Part shown: positions 51,975 through 62,260 of the stretch, one piece after another
Layout of the letters: the number at the start of each line of letters is the position of its first letter
How positions within the stretch are numbered: position 1 is the stretch's first letter
From: Brucella oryzae
Lineage (GTDB): Bacteria; Pseudomonadota; Alphaproteobacteria; Rhizobiales; Rhizobiaceae
Assembly: GCA_012103035.1 (NCBI GenBank)
Contig: JAAVLL010000001.1
Location: forward strand, 2,020,501 to 2,084,500
DNA length: 64,000 nt
Reading direction: 5' to 3'
Program-made: the position numbers and the translations under genes
The notes under the pieces: model-generated
The model's input: the letters and a program-made list of their open reading frames with translations, nothing else
Told to the model about the DNA's origin: nothing
The model's database searches: none

Positions 51975-53072
51975 TCAGGAGAGCGAACCCTCAAAATCCG
52001 CATAATCAAATTCGCGGACAAGTTTGACCGTGCCATCCAGCTCGCGCACGGCAATCGCAGGCATTTTCACGCCATTGAACCAGTTCTTCTTGACCATCGT
52101 ATAACCGGCCGCATCTTCAAATGAGAGGCGGTCGCCGATGGAAAGCTCCTTGTCGAACGTGAACTCGCCGAAAATATCGCCTGCAAGGCAGGATTTGCCG
52201 CAGACCATATAGCTGTGCTCGCCATTGTTTGGCGCCATCTTCGCCTTTTCGCGATAGATGAGCAGGTCAAGCATATGCGCTTCGATGGAACTGTCGACGA
52301 TGGCAAGGTTTTTGCCGTTATAAAGCGTGTCGAGAACCGTGACTTCCAGAGTCGTGGTTCTGGTGATCGAGGCCTCGCCCGGCTCCAGATAAACCTGAAC
52401 GCCGAACTTTTCCGAGAACGCCTTCAGGCGTGCGCAGAATTCATCGACCGGATAATCGTCGCCGGTGAAATGGATGCCGCCGCCAAGGCTCACCCATTCA
52501 ACGCGATGGAGAAGCGAGCCGAATTTTTCTTCAATGTCGGTCAGCATCTTGTCGAAAAGACCGAAATCGGAGTTTTCGCAATTGTTATGGATCATGAAAC
52601 CGGTAACGCGATCCATGACCTTTTCCACCTTCGCCACGTCCCACTCGCCAAGACGGCTGAACGGACGCGCCGGATCGGCCAGATCGAAGCCCGAGGACGA
52701 GACACCCGGATTGAGGCGCAAGCCGCGCCTGATATGCGCTGCCTTGTCGGCGAAGCGTTCCAGCTGTCCGATGGAATTGAAGATGATCTTGTCGGCATGG
52801 CTGATAACGTCGTCGATCTCGTTATCGGCGTAGGCCACGCTGTAGGCATGGGTTTCGCCGCCAAATCTCTCGTGACCGAGACGCACTTCATTGAGCGAAG
52901 ACGATGTCGTGCCATCCATATATTCGCTCATCAGATCAAATACCGACCACGTGGCAAAGCATTTCAGCGCCAACAGCGCCTTGGCGCCGGATTTCTCGCG
53001 CACATATGCAACCTTTTCCATGTTGCGCTTCAGCTTGGTCTTGTCGATCAGATAGTAAGGCGTCTGGATCAT
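51975..53072 (-). CDS. nspC: carboxy(nor)spermidine decarboxylase
   Basis: The intact 365-residue alanine-racemase-fold decarboxylase starts MIQTPYYLIDKTKLKRN at 53072. It carries the PLP lysine in LLALKCFA and active-site segments HNNCENSDF, GGGIHFTGDDYP and VCGKSCLAGD. It releases spermidine (or norspermidine) from the carboxylated precursor made by the next gene. The two are a two-gene operon with a 117-base gap. Confidence 0.92.
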   Translation of the reverse strand: MIQTPYYLIDKTKLKRNMEKVAYVREKSGAKALLALKCFATWSVFDLMSEYMDGTTSSSLNEVRLGHERFGGETHAYSVAYADNEIDDVISHADKIIFNSIGQLERFADKAAHIRRGLRLNPGVSSSGFDLADPARPFSRLGEWDVAKVEKVMDRVTGFMIHNNCENSDFGLFDKMLTDIEEKFGSLLHRVEWVSLGGGIHFTGDDYPVDEFCARLKAFSEKFGVQVYLEPGEASITRTTTLEVTVLDTLYNGKNLAIVDSSIEAHMLDLLIYREKAKMAPNNGEHSYMVCGKSCLAGDIFGEFTFDKELSIGDRLSFEDAAGYTMVKKNWFNGVKMPAIAVRELDGTVKLVREFDYADFEGSLS

Positions 53073-53535
53073 GAGAGTTCCGGGTCGTCCAAAAGGAGAA
53101 ATCTGGCCTCGCCAGCAAGGCTGGTTTGCCAAGTTGAGGAAACATACAAGTAGTTTCCCAAATTATTTGAAGGCTTATAGGAAGCTTGTGACAGAAACAC
53201 AAATCCGCCACAGCATTATCGGGAAAAATTTCCCCACAAGCTATCGCGGATTGCTTCTCCACCTCCGGCGGGTGAGCTTCATATAGAGCTTTTGCGAGGA
53301 TTTGAACCCCGTCCTCTTACTCGCCCCTTGCCCCGTCATTTTCATTGAAAGTCTTTGCCTGGACAAATGGCTTCAACCCGGCAAGACAGCTTGCTACAGT
53401 TTCATGAGTATCATCAATCCGATTAAACAAGCGCTTGCTTGACAAATTATAGGCACGGGCGTAGCCATTATTTCCATGTTCGGATCGGCCTTATTCGGGC
53501 TTTCGACCGCTTAATGACAGTCAGAGGAAAATGAA
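53073..53535. other. 463-base promoter region between nspC and the MFS gene
   Basis: No coding region was recognised. CAAGCGCTTG (53428-53437) is a perfect palindrome that touches a TTGACA box at 53439-53444. This is a possible operator and -35 for the MFS gene; the -10 is not clear. Confidence 0.45.
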
Positions 53536-54964
53536 ATGCAGGATCACAAGCCGACCGCCGGTTGGGGAGATCTGTTCGCAGGTAGAAACGGCATTGTTTC
53601 GCTGACGCTTGTTGGCGGCGTGGCGCTTCATGCCATCAACGTGTTCATCGCGACAACCATCCTGCCAACAGTCGTCGCCGACATTGGCGGCATGGATTAT
53701 TATGCGTGGAACACGGCGCTGTTCGTGACTGCATCCATTCTCGGCTCAGCCCTCGTGCCGCGCCTGCTTTCACAGGCAGGCCCGCGCAGCGCCTACCTGA
53801 TCGCGGCGGTCATCTTCGCTGCCGGAACCCTGACTTGCGGTCTGGCCCCATCCATGCCCGTCATGCTGGCGGGGCGCGCCATACAAGGCCTTGGCGGCGG
53901 CATGATGCTGGCGCTCTCCTATTCCATGATCCGCATCGTTTTCGACGAAGCACTATGGCCGCGCGCCATTGGTCTCGTTTCCGGCATGTGGGGCGTCGCC
54001 ACCCTTGTCGGCCCAGCCATCGGCGGTGTTTTTGCGGAGCTTGGCGTCTGGCGCGCCGCTTTCTGGTCACTGGCGCCAGTGATTGCCCTGTTTACCGTCA
54101 TGGCCATGATTATCCTGCCGCGTGAATCCGGCGCTGCCGCCAGCAATGACCGGCTTGCCTGGCCGCAACTCATCCTTTGGCTGCTGCTGTCCTTGCCGTC
54201 TCTGCCGGGAGCATTTCATCTGAGCTGGCGCTGAATGCCGGTGGTGTCGCGGTTGCCATTGTCCTGCTGCTTCTCCTTGCCGCAGTGGAAAAGAAAGCCG
54301 GCAGGCGCATCCTTCCGAAAGGCTCGTTCAGTATCCAGAAACTCGGCGCGCTCTATCTGACGCTTGCCTTCCTCAGCGCATCCGTTACCAGTGCTGAGGT
54401 CTTCGTGCCGCTGTTCTTTCAGGTATTGCACAACCAGTCGCCGCTTGTTGCGGGGTATCTGGCAGCCATCATGGGCGGCAGCTGGACCCTTGGCTCTATC
54501 GGATCGTCAGGAGTTGCCGCCGGGCGCACTGACCGTGTGATTCTCGCCGCCCCCGTCATGGGGGTGGCAGGCATGGTAACGCTGGCTGTTCTCATTCCCG
54601 CAGGCAGCGAAGGACATTGGTATGATCTGCTGCCGATCTGTATCGCGCTGGCGGTCATCGGTTTCGGCGTCGGCCTGACATGGCCGCATCTGCTGACCCG
54701 CATTTTCAAGCGCGCCGACACAGAGGATCAAAATCTGGCTTCCGCGTCCGTGACGATGGTACAGCTTTTACGACCGCCCTTGGTGCCGCACTTGCCGGAA
54801 TGGTTGCCAATATGGCTGGCCTCACCAATCCCGGTGGCTTTGCCGGCACCGCACATGCCGCACTTTGGCTCTTCTCCGGTTTTGCCATTCTGTCTGCACT
54901 GGCGTTCGTATCAGCGCTTGCTCTGGTCCGCAGCGCGAAACAGCCGCAACCGGCACAATGCTGA
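53536..54964 (+). CDS. MFS efflux transporter (frame broken)
   Basis: The repaired protein is about 476 residues with 12 to 14 TM helices. Motif A-like and C-like regions are GPRSAYLIAAVIFAAGTL and GMWGVATLVGPAIGGVFAE, and GRAIQGLGGGMMLALSYSM is typical of drug:proton antiporters. The substrate is unknown. One base is missing near 54180 and one near 54770. The ATG at 53536 follows AGAGGAAA. The 3' end converges on the SufR-like gene. Confidence 0.85.
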
Positions 54965-54990
54965 AAGGGTGGTTAGGGCTGAAAGGATGG

Positions 54991-55653
54991 TTAGGCGGTT
55001 GGCGCAATAACGTAAGCACAGCGCCGTGCACCGGCCAGAATATGCTCGGTGCGGTTTACAGAAACATCAGGGCCAAGCACGGCCCTGAATACCTGAAGCT
55101 CCGACCTGCAAAAGCCCTGACAAGCATCGGCAGCGGCACAGATCGGACAATGGTTTTCTATGAGCACCCAGGAACCGTCTTCCCGCTTTACGGCATCAGC
55201 CATGTAGCCCTCGGCGGAACGAATATCGGCAAGTTCCTTCACTCGCTGGTCAAGAGGCAAATCCTTCAGGCGTGTCTGATATTGACGTCGCGTCTCGGTC
55301 TCGCGATGGGCGATCAGCGTGTCCAGCGCATCGTCACCAAGAATGGCGCGTACCGAATGAAGAAGCTGAACAGTCAAATCGGCATGTGTATCGGGAAAAC
55401 GTTTGTTACCGGCTTCGGTTAAATCCCAGAACAATGAGGGTCGACCAACGCCCTGCGACACGGAATGTGAGGAAACAAGCCCCTCCTCGGCAAGACGCAC
55501 CAGCTGTTGGCGAACCGCCTCACCTGTGGTTCCCAAATGCTCTCCGATGGTCGCCGCGGTCTGCGCTCCCCGCATCTTGAGCGAGAGCATGATCCTTCCT
55601 GCGGGAGAACGTGCTCCCAATTCATTGGTATTTAGAAAGTCATTCCTTGACAT
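54991..55653 (-). CDS. SufR-like winged-helix regulator with Fe-S cysteines
   Basis: The intact 220-residue protein has an N-terminal DNA-binding domain (AATIGEHLGTTGEAVRQQLV, then a wing with GVGRPSLFW). The C-terminal domain has cysteines at 169, 172, 178, 182 and 212 (HCPICAAADACQGFC and RRCAY). This layout resembles SufR-type regulators that hold an Fe-S cluster and sense iron or oxidative stress. It is divergent from sodB, with 180 bases of shared promoter. A role in controlling sodB is inferred from position. Confidence 0.82.
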   Translation of the reverse strand: MSRNDFLNTNELGARSPAGRIMLSLKMRGAQTAATIGEHLGTTGEAVRQQLVRLAEEGLVSSHSVSQGVGRPSLFWDLTEAGNKRFPDTHADLTVQLLHSVRAILGDDALDTLIAHRETETRRQYQTRLKDLPLDQRVKELADIRSAEGYMADAVKREDGSWVLIENHCPICAAADACQGFCRSELQVFRAVLGPDVSVNRTEHILAGARRCAYVIAPTA

Positions 55654-55833
55654 ATGTGCCGTTTTCTATTTAAAGAAGGATTATCTTGTTAAATAGGCGA
55701 TCAGACCTGTCAAAGCAAGATAATTCTGAATTTTCAATATTCAAACCGGCTTTCGTCAAAGCCAGAGTCGACACCGGAATCGATCCTCAGGATGCCGACC
55801 GGTGATCATGCTCAAGCGATCAGGAGTTTTAAA

Positions 55834-56441
55834 ATGAGCTTCACTTTGCCACCACTTCCTTCGCAACCAACGCACTTGAAGGCGTCGGAATGGGTACGGA
55901 AACGCTCGAGCTGCATCACGGCAAGCACCATCAGGCCTATGTGACGGCACTCAACGGTTTCGTTGAAAAGAATGACGCGCTCAAGGATAAAACGCTCGAA
56001 GAAATCGTCCTCTTCGCCAAGGACAAGGCCGATCTCGCTCCGGTGTTCAACAATGCTGGCCAGCACTGGAACCACAATCTGTTCTGGCAGAACCTGTCGG
56101 CAACCGGTGGACGCCTGCCCGGTTCTCTGGAAAAGAAGATCGTCGAGGATTTCGGCAATGTCGACCAGTTCAAGGAAGCCTTCAAGACTGCAGCCGTCGG
56201 CCAGTTCGGTTCTGGCTGGGCGTGGTTGGTTCTTGCCAATGACGGCAAGCTGAAGGTCACCAAGACACCAAACGGCTCCAATCCGCTGGCAACCGGCGAA
56301 GGCAAGGCGCTATTAGGGCTTGATGTCTGGGAACATAGCTATTATCTCGATTTCCGTAATCGTCGGCCTGACTATGTAACGAATTTCCTCGACAAGCTGG
56401 CCAATTACGAATTCGCGGAAGCCACCCTGAAGGCAGCATGA
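55834..56441 (+). CDS. sodB: Fe/Mn superoxide dismutase (frame broken)
   Basis: The repaired enzyme is 202 residues and begins MSFTLPPLPFATNALEGVGM. Metal ligands are His in LELHHGKHHQAY, His in NNAGQHWNHNLFW, and Asp and His in LGLDVWEHSYYLDF. FGSGWAWLV is typical of the iron form. It removes cytoplasmic superoxide. One T is missing near 55857. CAGGAG precedes the ATG at 55834. Confidence 0.92.
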
Positions 56442-56451
56442 CGCGCTTACA

Positions 56452-56465
56452 TTGATTGCGATCAA
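56452..56465. promoter_or_regulatory. FNR/FixK-type box between sodB and fpr
   Basis: TTGATTGCGATCAA is a perfect TTGAT-N4-ATCAA palindrome 152 bases before the fpr start and just after the sodB stop. It would place fpr under an Fnr/FixK-type regulator. Confidence 0.6.
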
Positions 56466-56616
56466 GGCGTTTTGCCTGCAGCGGATGCAGTCTCCACGGA
56501 GGTGCATGGTTGCGGGCAAAATGCAGCAATGACCGATAAGACCGAACCAACCAATCCAATTCCCTGGACGCCGTCCTCCCAAGCGGTGCAGGAGCAAGAC
56601 AGAGACAGTTCCGAAA

Positions 56617-57391
56617 ATGAGCAGCAACTTCAATCAGGAAACCGTCACCGACATCCATCACTGGACCGATACGCTGTTTTCCTTCCGCACGACGCGCGAC
56701 CCCGGTTTTCGCTTCCAGAGCGGTCAGTTCATCATGATGGGCTTGAAGTGAACGGCAAGCCGCTCACGCGTGCCTATTCGATTGCCTCTAGCCTTTATGA
56801 AGACGGCTTGGAATTCTTCTCGATCAAGGTGCCGAACGGTCCGCTCACTTCCAAGCTCCAGCATTTGAAGGTTGGCGACCAGATCATCCTGTCCAAGAAG
56901 CCGGTCGGCACGTTGCTCTACGACAATCTGAAGCCTGGAAAAATCTCTGGCTGCTCTCGACCGGCACCGGCCTCGCACCATTCCTGTCGATCATTCGCGA
57001 TCTGGAAGCATACGAACGTTTCGAGAAGATCATTCTCGTTCATGGCGTGCGTCAGGTCGCCGAACTCGCCTATACGGATTTCATCGCCAGTGAACTGCCG
57101 CAGGATGAATTCCTCGGAGAAATGGTGCAGAAGCAGCTCATCTATTACCCGACCGTCACGCGTGAGCCCTACAAGAACCGAGGTCGCCTGACCGATCTCA
57201 TCCGCTCGGGCCAGTTGTTCACCGATGTCGGTCTGCCCGAGTTTAACCACGACGACGACCGCATGATGCTCTGCGGCAGCCCGGAAATGCTGGCCGAAAC
57301 AAAACAGATTCTGGAAGAGCGCGGGTTCACCGAAGGCAGCCAGAGCGAAGCCGGACATTACGTCATCGAGAAGGCTTTCGTCGAGAAATAA
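56617..57391 (+). CDS. fpr: ferredoxin--NADP+ reductase (frame broken)
   Basis: The repaired protein is 258 residues and begins MSSNFNQETVTDIHHW. FAD-binding RAYSIAS and the NADP-binding region LLSTGTGLAPFLSIIRD are followed by MLCGSPEMLAETKQIL and a C-terminal EKAFVEK. It balances ferredoxin/flavodoxin and NADPH pools and supports oxidative stress defence, which fits sodB upstream. One G is lost near 56747 and one base near 56941. Confidence 0.9.
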
Positions 57392-57409
57392 GCCCAGCAT
57401 TCGTGCCAG

Positions 57410-57474
57410 AGCCTATCTCCTGAAAGTGGGAACCGGTTTCGAGATCAACACACTTGTGAAAACAGATGGATAGA
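57410..57474. repeat. dispersed repeat family B, copy 2
   Basis: CTCCTGAAAGTGGGAACCGG, then TGTGAAAACAGATGGATAGAG. It matches the copy at 39666-39727 and directly abuts the fpr terminator. Confidence 0.6.
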
Positions 57475-57500
57475 GGGAGGCACCCAGCCTCCCTTTTCTT
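57475..57500 (+). terminator. rho-independent terminator after fpr
   Basis: GGGAGGC pairs with GCCTCCC across five bases and is followed by TTTTCTTT. Confidence 0.85.
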
Positions 57501-57511
57501 TGGGGTAACTG

Positions 57512-58114
57512 CTATGCGCGAACTGCCTGCAGGAAAAATGCTTTCACTCCGGCGACCATTTCGACACGATCCATCATATCCGGATTGGAGATGATCTCAT
57601 CGACCGCACCGTGCAACGCATTAAACAGAAGCACGGCGGTCAAACGTGTATCGGCTATTTTCCACGCGCCTGCAGCATTACCGTCGGTCAATAGGGCATC
57701 AAGCCGGATGATTGCCGGATTTTCCTGTTTCATGCGGCGCATGGGTGGATGGAAATCGTGAAACACCATGTCGTGGAGCTTATAATTGTCGAGATAGCCG
57801 GCAATGCCGGTTTCGGCCCAGACAGCCAGCTTTCCCTGCCAGTCATCGACTGGACATTGTTCCAACTGCTGCTCCAGCCCTTCGCAGAACCGGTCGATAA
57901 AGCGCTGCCGCAAGGCGATCAGCATATCGTCCTTGCTGCGAAAATGCAGATAGAACGTACCTTTGGCGACATCCGCCAGACGCACGATTTCATCCACGCT
58001 TGTCGCCGCGAAGCCCTTCTCGAGGAAGAGGGCTTCGGCTGCCGCCATCAGTTCGTTGCGACGTATTTCCGCTGGTTTGGTGCGAGGTTTGGGCTTGATG
58101 GCGGTGGACGGCAA
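57512..58114 (-). CDS. TetR-family transcriptional regulator
   Basis: The regulator is about 201 residues. Its helix-turn-helix reads EALFLEKGFAATSVDEIVRL then ADVAKGTFYLHFRSKDDML, followed by a helical ligand domain. TTG at 58114 with CGGAG upstream is preferred; the open frame continues upstream only through the neighbouring gene. It starts 17 bases after the stop of the preceding gene and shares its promoter, which holds a TetR-type palindrome. The ligand is unknown. Confidence 0.85.
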   Translation of the reverse strand: MPSTAIKPKPRTKPAEIRRNELMAAAEALFLEKGFAATSVDEIVRLADVAKGTFYLHFRSKDDMLIALRQRFIDRFCEGLEQQLEQCPVDDWQGKLAVWAETGIAGYLDNYKLHDMVFHDFHPPMRRMKQENPAIIRLDALLTDGNAAGAWKIADTRLTAVLLFNALHGAVDEIISNPDMMDRVEMVAGVKAFFLQAVRA

Positions 58115-58130
58115 ATCAATCTCCGGAACT

Positions 58131-58562
58131 TCAGGACGGTGCCAATTTATCCCGGATCGCCGCCCTGTCAAAATCAAGCTGGTTTGGTCGAACAACCCGA
58201 TCCTCCAACCAATGTAACGCCGCGTCGACATTGGAGAATGTGCCCGCCGGAACGCGAAACAGCTTTTCAGCATCCATGCGGCTCGCCTGTTCATAAACAG
58301 ATTCCGGCACGATGTTCACCATGCCCAGCACCTGTGCGCGAATGCGCTGTGCATTCTGCTGAAACCACTGTTTGACTTCACGCGCCGAGCCTTCGGGATG
58401 CGCAAGAGCATCCTCATCCAGAAAACGGCGGATCGTGACAAAGGGTGTTCCTGCATCAAGCCAACGGTTCCAGACATCAAAGAATTCACGCGTTTCTTCC
58501 GCGGTCGATACGCCCCTCGAGAGGGTGACGACGTAAGGCCAGTTTTCCGTATGGTGAAGCAT
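58131..58562 (-). CDS. hypothetical protein in TetR operon
   Basis: The 143-residue protein begins MLHHTENWPYVVTLSRGVST. It has no signal peptide or TM segment, and features STAEETREFFDVWNRWLDAG and TIRRFLDEDALAHPEG. I do not recognise the family. The compact alpha/beta pattern recalls STAS-like or SpoIIAA-like proteins. Its operon with the TetR regulator suggests it acts on, or with, the regulated function. Confidence 0.7.
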   Translation of the reverse strand: MLHHTENWPYVVTLSRGVSTAEETREFFDVWNRWLDAGTPFVTIRRFLDEDALAHPEGSAREVKQWFQQNAQRIRAQVLGMVNIVPESVYEQASRMDAEKLFRVPAGTFSNVDAALHWLEDRVVRPNQLDFDRAAIRDKLAPS

Positions 58563-58669
58563 CACGCTTCCCTCCTGCTCGATGTTCCTCATTCTGAGCG
58601 GTACTGCCGTGACGGCGATCCGGCAGTCGGCACGCACACAAGCAAGCTGCCAGACCGCCACACGACTCA

Positions 58670-58686
58670 TGACTGACTATCAGTCA
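58670..58686. promoter_or_regulatory. TetR-type operator
   Basis: TGACTGA-CTA-TCAGTCA is a perfect inverted repeat 108 bases before the hypothetical-tetR operon. TGACTGA halves are typical of TetR/AcrR-type operators, so autoregulation is likely. Confidence 0.7.
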
Positions 58687-58860
58687 GTGACTTTGTGACA
58701 TAAAAATATGAATAATTCAATCATGTTTTTATGTATGGAATTCTCGCCTCAAATACGCAAGACCAAGCCTCGCGAGGTGAACAAACCCTGATAGCAGAAC
58801 ACGTTTGAAATTTGGTGATGCAGGAGGGGCCATCTCCCATATTACTCAAAGCGTAATGCC

Positions 58861-59717
58861 TCAGTTACTCAGTTCAAAATCGAGCCCAATATCGAGGTTT
58901 GGCGCGCTGTGCGTTGTCCAGCCAACCGAAATCAGATCAACCCGCTGGCGGCAACCGCCGCCACCGTTTCAGGCGTGATGCCGCCGGATGCTTCCGAAAT
59001 GGCGCGCCCGGCGATCACCGACACCGCCTCGCGCAACTGCGCAGGCGACATATTATCGAGCAGCACCGCATCCACACCCGTCTCCATGGCTTCATCGAGT
59101 TGTTGCAGCGTATCGACTTCGACTTCGATCTTGACCATGTGACCGGCACCAGCCTTGGCGCGTTCGATGGCCTTGCGCACGCCGCCAGCGACTGCGATAT
59201 GATTATCCTTGATCAGCACCGCATCATAAAGCGCGAAACGGTGGTTCATGCCGCCGCCTGCCCTGACGGCATATTTCTGCAAGGCGCGCAGCCCAGGTGT
59301 CGTCTTGCGCGTGCAGACGATGGAGGCCCTGGTGTCTTGGACCGCCTGCACCAAGCCGGCGGTGGCTGTGGCAATGCCGGACAGATGGCCGAGGAAATTC
59401 AGCGCCGTGCGCTCCCCGCCAGGATCGAGCGCGACGAGCCGGAAACGCGGGCAACATCCGCCCCTTCTCAAGAGACTGACCGTCCCGCGCCAGACGTTCG
59501 AATGTGACTTCCGGATCGACCAGACGAAACGCCATTTCGGCCACATCCAGCCCGGCGATGACGCCCGGCTGGCGCAGGCTGAACAGCATGGCCGAGCGGT
59601 GATCCTCCGGCACCACCGCATTGCTGGTAATATCGCCAGCAAGCCCCAGATCTTCAAAAGTGCGGCGCGCACCATCGGTTCGACGACAAGCGGAGACAGG
59701 CGCGGCAGGTTCATCAT
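58861..59717 (-). CDS. nadC: nicotinate-nucleotide pyrophosphorylase (frame broken)
   Basis: The repaired protein is about 286 residues. It shows the quinolinate phosphoribosyltransferase motifs [40 protein letters not shown] and [13 protein letters not shown]. It converts quinolinate and PRPP to nicotinate mononucleotide. Four single-base losses are inferred (near 59660, 59466, 59416 and 58938). The corrected end is LDFELSN at 58861. It follows nadB by 28 bases. Confidence 0.92.
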
Positions 59718-59745
59718 GCAATCCTTGCAACAGGGTGAGACGCGG

Positions 59746-61213
59746 CTATTTCGCGAGCCAATGCGAAAGCTGCCGGAAGGTGAGAAAGCTGCGGGCTGGG
59801 GCCGCATCTTTGGCGGGATAATCGGTGCGGGCATGGCTGCCGCGGGACTCGCGCCGTTCAAATGCCGCAACTGCAGCGACCAGCGCCACAGCGGCATCGT
59901 CGGTCTCCGCGAGGAGGAGAAGGGTGGTGATTGCAGAACGCAAACCTTCTTCATCACGCAGCAGGCCAAGATGGTTGGAAACAATGCGCCGTACCGGTTC
60001 GGGATCGGCATTTTGCGGCGGGCTGACCGGCACGGGATGCCGAACGGCGACCGCGCTTTCATCACCGAGCGCGCGTGCGGCGCGCAGCCCCATCGCGGCG
60101 GCTTCAAGCAGCGAATTGCTGGCAAGCCGGTTCGCGCCATGCAGGCCGGTGCAGGCCGCTTCGCCCACCGCCCAGAGACCCGGCAGACTGCTGCGCCCAT
60201 TGCCGTCGGTCCTGATCCCGCCCATATGGTAATGCGTGGCCGGTCTGACCGGGATCATATCCATGGCCGGATCGATGCCATGCTGTCTGCAAAGCGCGTC
60301 GATACCCGGAAACCGGCTCGCAAACCGCGCGCCCAGAGCCGCGCGCGCATCGAGAAAGACCTTGCGCCCTTGCGCAATCTCGCTGCCGATAGCGCGCGCC
60401 ACCACATCACGGGGTGCAAGCTCGCGGCCCGGAATATCGCCCATGAAGCGCTCGCCGCGATCATTGACAAGTTGAGCACCCTCCCCGCGCACCGCCTCGC
60501 TGATGAGCGGCAGGCGCGGCGCAGAAACGGCAAGCGCCGTTGGGTGGAACTGCACGAATTCCATATCGGCAAGCACAGCGCCCGCGCGGCCTGCCAATGC
60601 GGCTCCCTGCCCAAGATTGCCGAGCGGCGTGGTCGTTGCCTGATAAAGTCCGCCGATCCCGCCCGTCGCCAGCACCACGGCGCGGGCTACAACCGGCCCG
60701 ACATTTTCAAGGCTGGCACCCACAACACGGTCGTCCTGCCTGAGGAGCCGCAGGGCGCGAGTGTTTTCCATGAGGGTGATGGAAGGCGTCGCCAGAACCC
60801 TTTCGATCAAGGCGCGCACGATGCCCGCGCCCGTCGCATCGCCATCCACATGCACGATGCGATGGCGGCTATGGGCAGCTTCCAGACCGAGCGAAAACGA
60901 ACCGTCCGCCTTGCGGTCGAAGTGCACGCCATGCGCTTCGAGCGCGGCCACGACCTCCGCGCCCGCCGCGATGATTTCTGCCGCCACGCCTGCGTCACAC
61001 AGGCCGTCGCCCGCCACAATCGTATCGGCCAGATGCAGCGCCGTGCTGTCGTCCGCGCCAACACTTGCGGCAATGCCGCCCTGCGCCAAGGTGCTGGAAC
61101 CGGACAGGCCGAGGTTTCCCACCGTCACCAACAAGACCGGCTGCGGAGAGGCGTCAGCGCCGTCATCAGACCGGCAAGGCCGCTGCCAATGACGAGGACC
61201 GGGGCGTATTCAT
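59746..61213 (-). CDS. nadB: L-aspartate oxidase (frame broken)
   Basis: The repaired flavoprotein is 489 residues. It has the FAD-binding start [17 protein letters not shown], the motif [10 protein letters not shown] and the active-site region [20 protein letters not shown] plus SNSLLEA. It oxidises aspartate to iminoaspartate for quinolinate synthesis. A G is lost near 61194 and a C near 61151. The ATG at 61213 overlaps the nadA stop as ATGA. Confidence 0.93.
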
Positions 61214-62178
61214 ACCGCCAGCATCCGCTCGACGGCGCGTCGGGCAGGTTCCATCAGTGCGGCATCGACGGTCACTTCATGGCGGTTGTTTTCCAGCGCA
61301 TCGCGAATATTGGCGAGCGTGATCCGCTTCATATGCGGGCAGAGATTGCACGGGCGGATGAACTCGACATCCGGGTGGTCGACGGCAACATTGTCGCTCA
61401 TCGAGCATTCGGTCAAAAGCACGACACGCTGCGGCTTCTTTTCGCCGACATAGTCCGACATGACCGCCGTGGAACCGGCGAAATCGGCAACTGCCACCAC
61501 GTCCGGCGGGCATTCGGGATGGGCCAGAACCACCACGCCGGGGTGGCTTTCGCGCAATTCGCGGATATCGTCGGGCGTGAACCGCTCATGCACCTCGCAA
61601 TGGCCATGCCAGGCGAGAATTTCGACATCGGTTTCGCGGGCCACATTCTGCGCCAGAAACTCGTCGGGGATCATCAGCACGCGCGGTACGCCAAGCGATT
61701 CCACCACCTTTTCGCATTGCCCGAGGTGCAGCAAATATCGGATACCGCCTTCACGGCAGCAGATGTGTTGACATAGGTGACGATCGGCACGCCGGGATGC
61801 GCCTCGCGCAACAGCGCCACATCTTCCGGCGTGATGCTGTCGGCCAGCGAACAGCCCGCAGCCATATCGGGGATCAGCACCGTCTTGCCGGGATTGAGCA
61901 GCTTGGCCGTCTCGGCCATGAAATGCACGCCCGCCAGCACGATCACATCGGCATCGACCTCCGCAGCCTTGCGCGCCAGCGCCAGACTGTCGCCGACAAT
62001 ATCGGCCACGCAGTGAAGATTTCCGGTGTCTGGTAATTATGCGCAAGGATGACGGCATTACGCTTTTCTTCAGCTCGAGAATGGCTGCGACGTCGTCTTC
62101 GAAGCCCAGCCACTCCGCCTTGGGCAGCACCTTGGCCACGCGGTCATAGAGTTGCGAAACGGAAACATGATCGTTCAT
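61210..62178 (-). CDS. nadA: quinolinate synthase A (frame broken)
   Basis: The repaired enzyme is 323 residues. It carries [11 protein letters not shown], the cluster cysteines in ICCTSGNA and [10 protein letters not shown] and a central GHCEVHERF. It condenses iminoaspartate with dihydroxyacetone phosphate using a [4Fe-4S] cluster. Single-base losses near 62064, 62013 and 61711 break the frame. It is the first gene of nadABC and lies behind two palindromic operators. Confidence 0.93.
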   Translation of the reverse strand: MNDHVSVSQLYDRVAKVLPKAEWLGFEDDVAAILELKKSVMPSSLRIITRHRKSSLRGRYCRRQSGAGAQGCGGRCRCDRAGGRAFHGRDGQAAQSRQDGADPRYGCGLFAGRQHHAGRCGAVARGASRRADRHLCQHICCREGGIRYLLHLGQCEKVVESLGVPRVLMIPDEFLAQNVARETDVEILAWHGHCEVHERFTPDDIRELRESHPGVVVLAHPECPPDVVAVADFAGSTAVMSDYVGEKKPQRVVLLTECSMSDNVAVDHPDVEFIRPCNLCPHMKRITLANIRDALENNRHEVTVDAALMEPARRAVERMLAV

Positions 62179-62199
62179 GGTTGGACCTCCAAGGTCACC

Positions 62200-62248
62200 T
62201 ACGCATTGTCCCGCGCAAAACCGCTTCGCACTTTTGCTGGAAATGCTT
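62200..62248. repeat. dispersed repeat family A, copy 5
   Basis: CGCATTGTCCCGCGCAAAAC, then CGCTTCGCACTTTTGCTGG and AAATGCTT. The copy lies in the nadA leader, between the operators and the start codon. Confidence 0.8.
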
Positions 62249-62260
62249 GTCTACCCATTT

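Noticed and set aside
53285..53320. tRNA-like T-arm sequence (GGTTCAAATCC on the minus strand)
   Set aside because: The T-stem does not pair and no anticodon arm or acceptor stem can be built around it.
59248..61776. 842-residue open frame on the plus strand
   Set aside because: It is exactly antisense to nadA-nadB-nadC, whose motifs are unmistakable. Long mirror frames are expected in GC-rich coding DNA.
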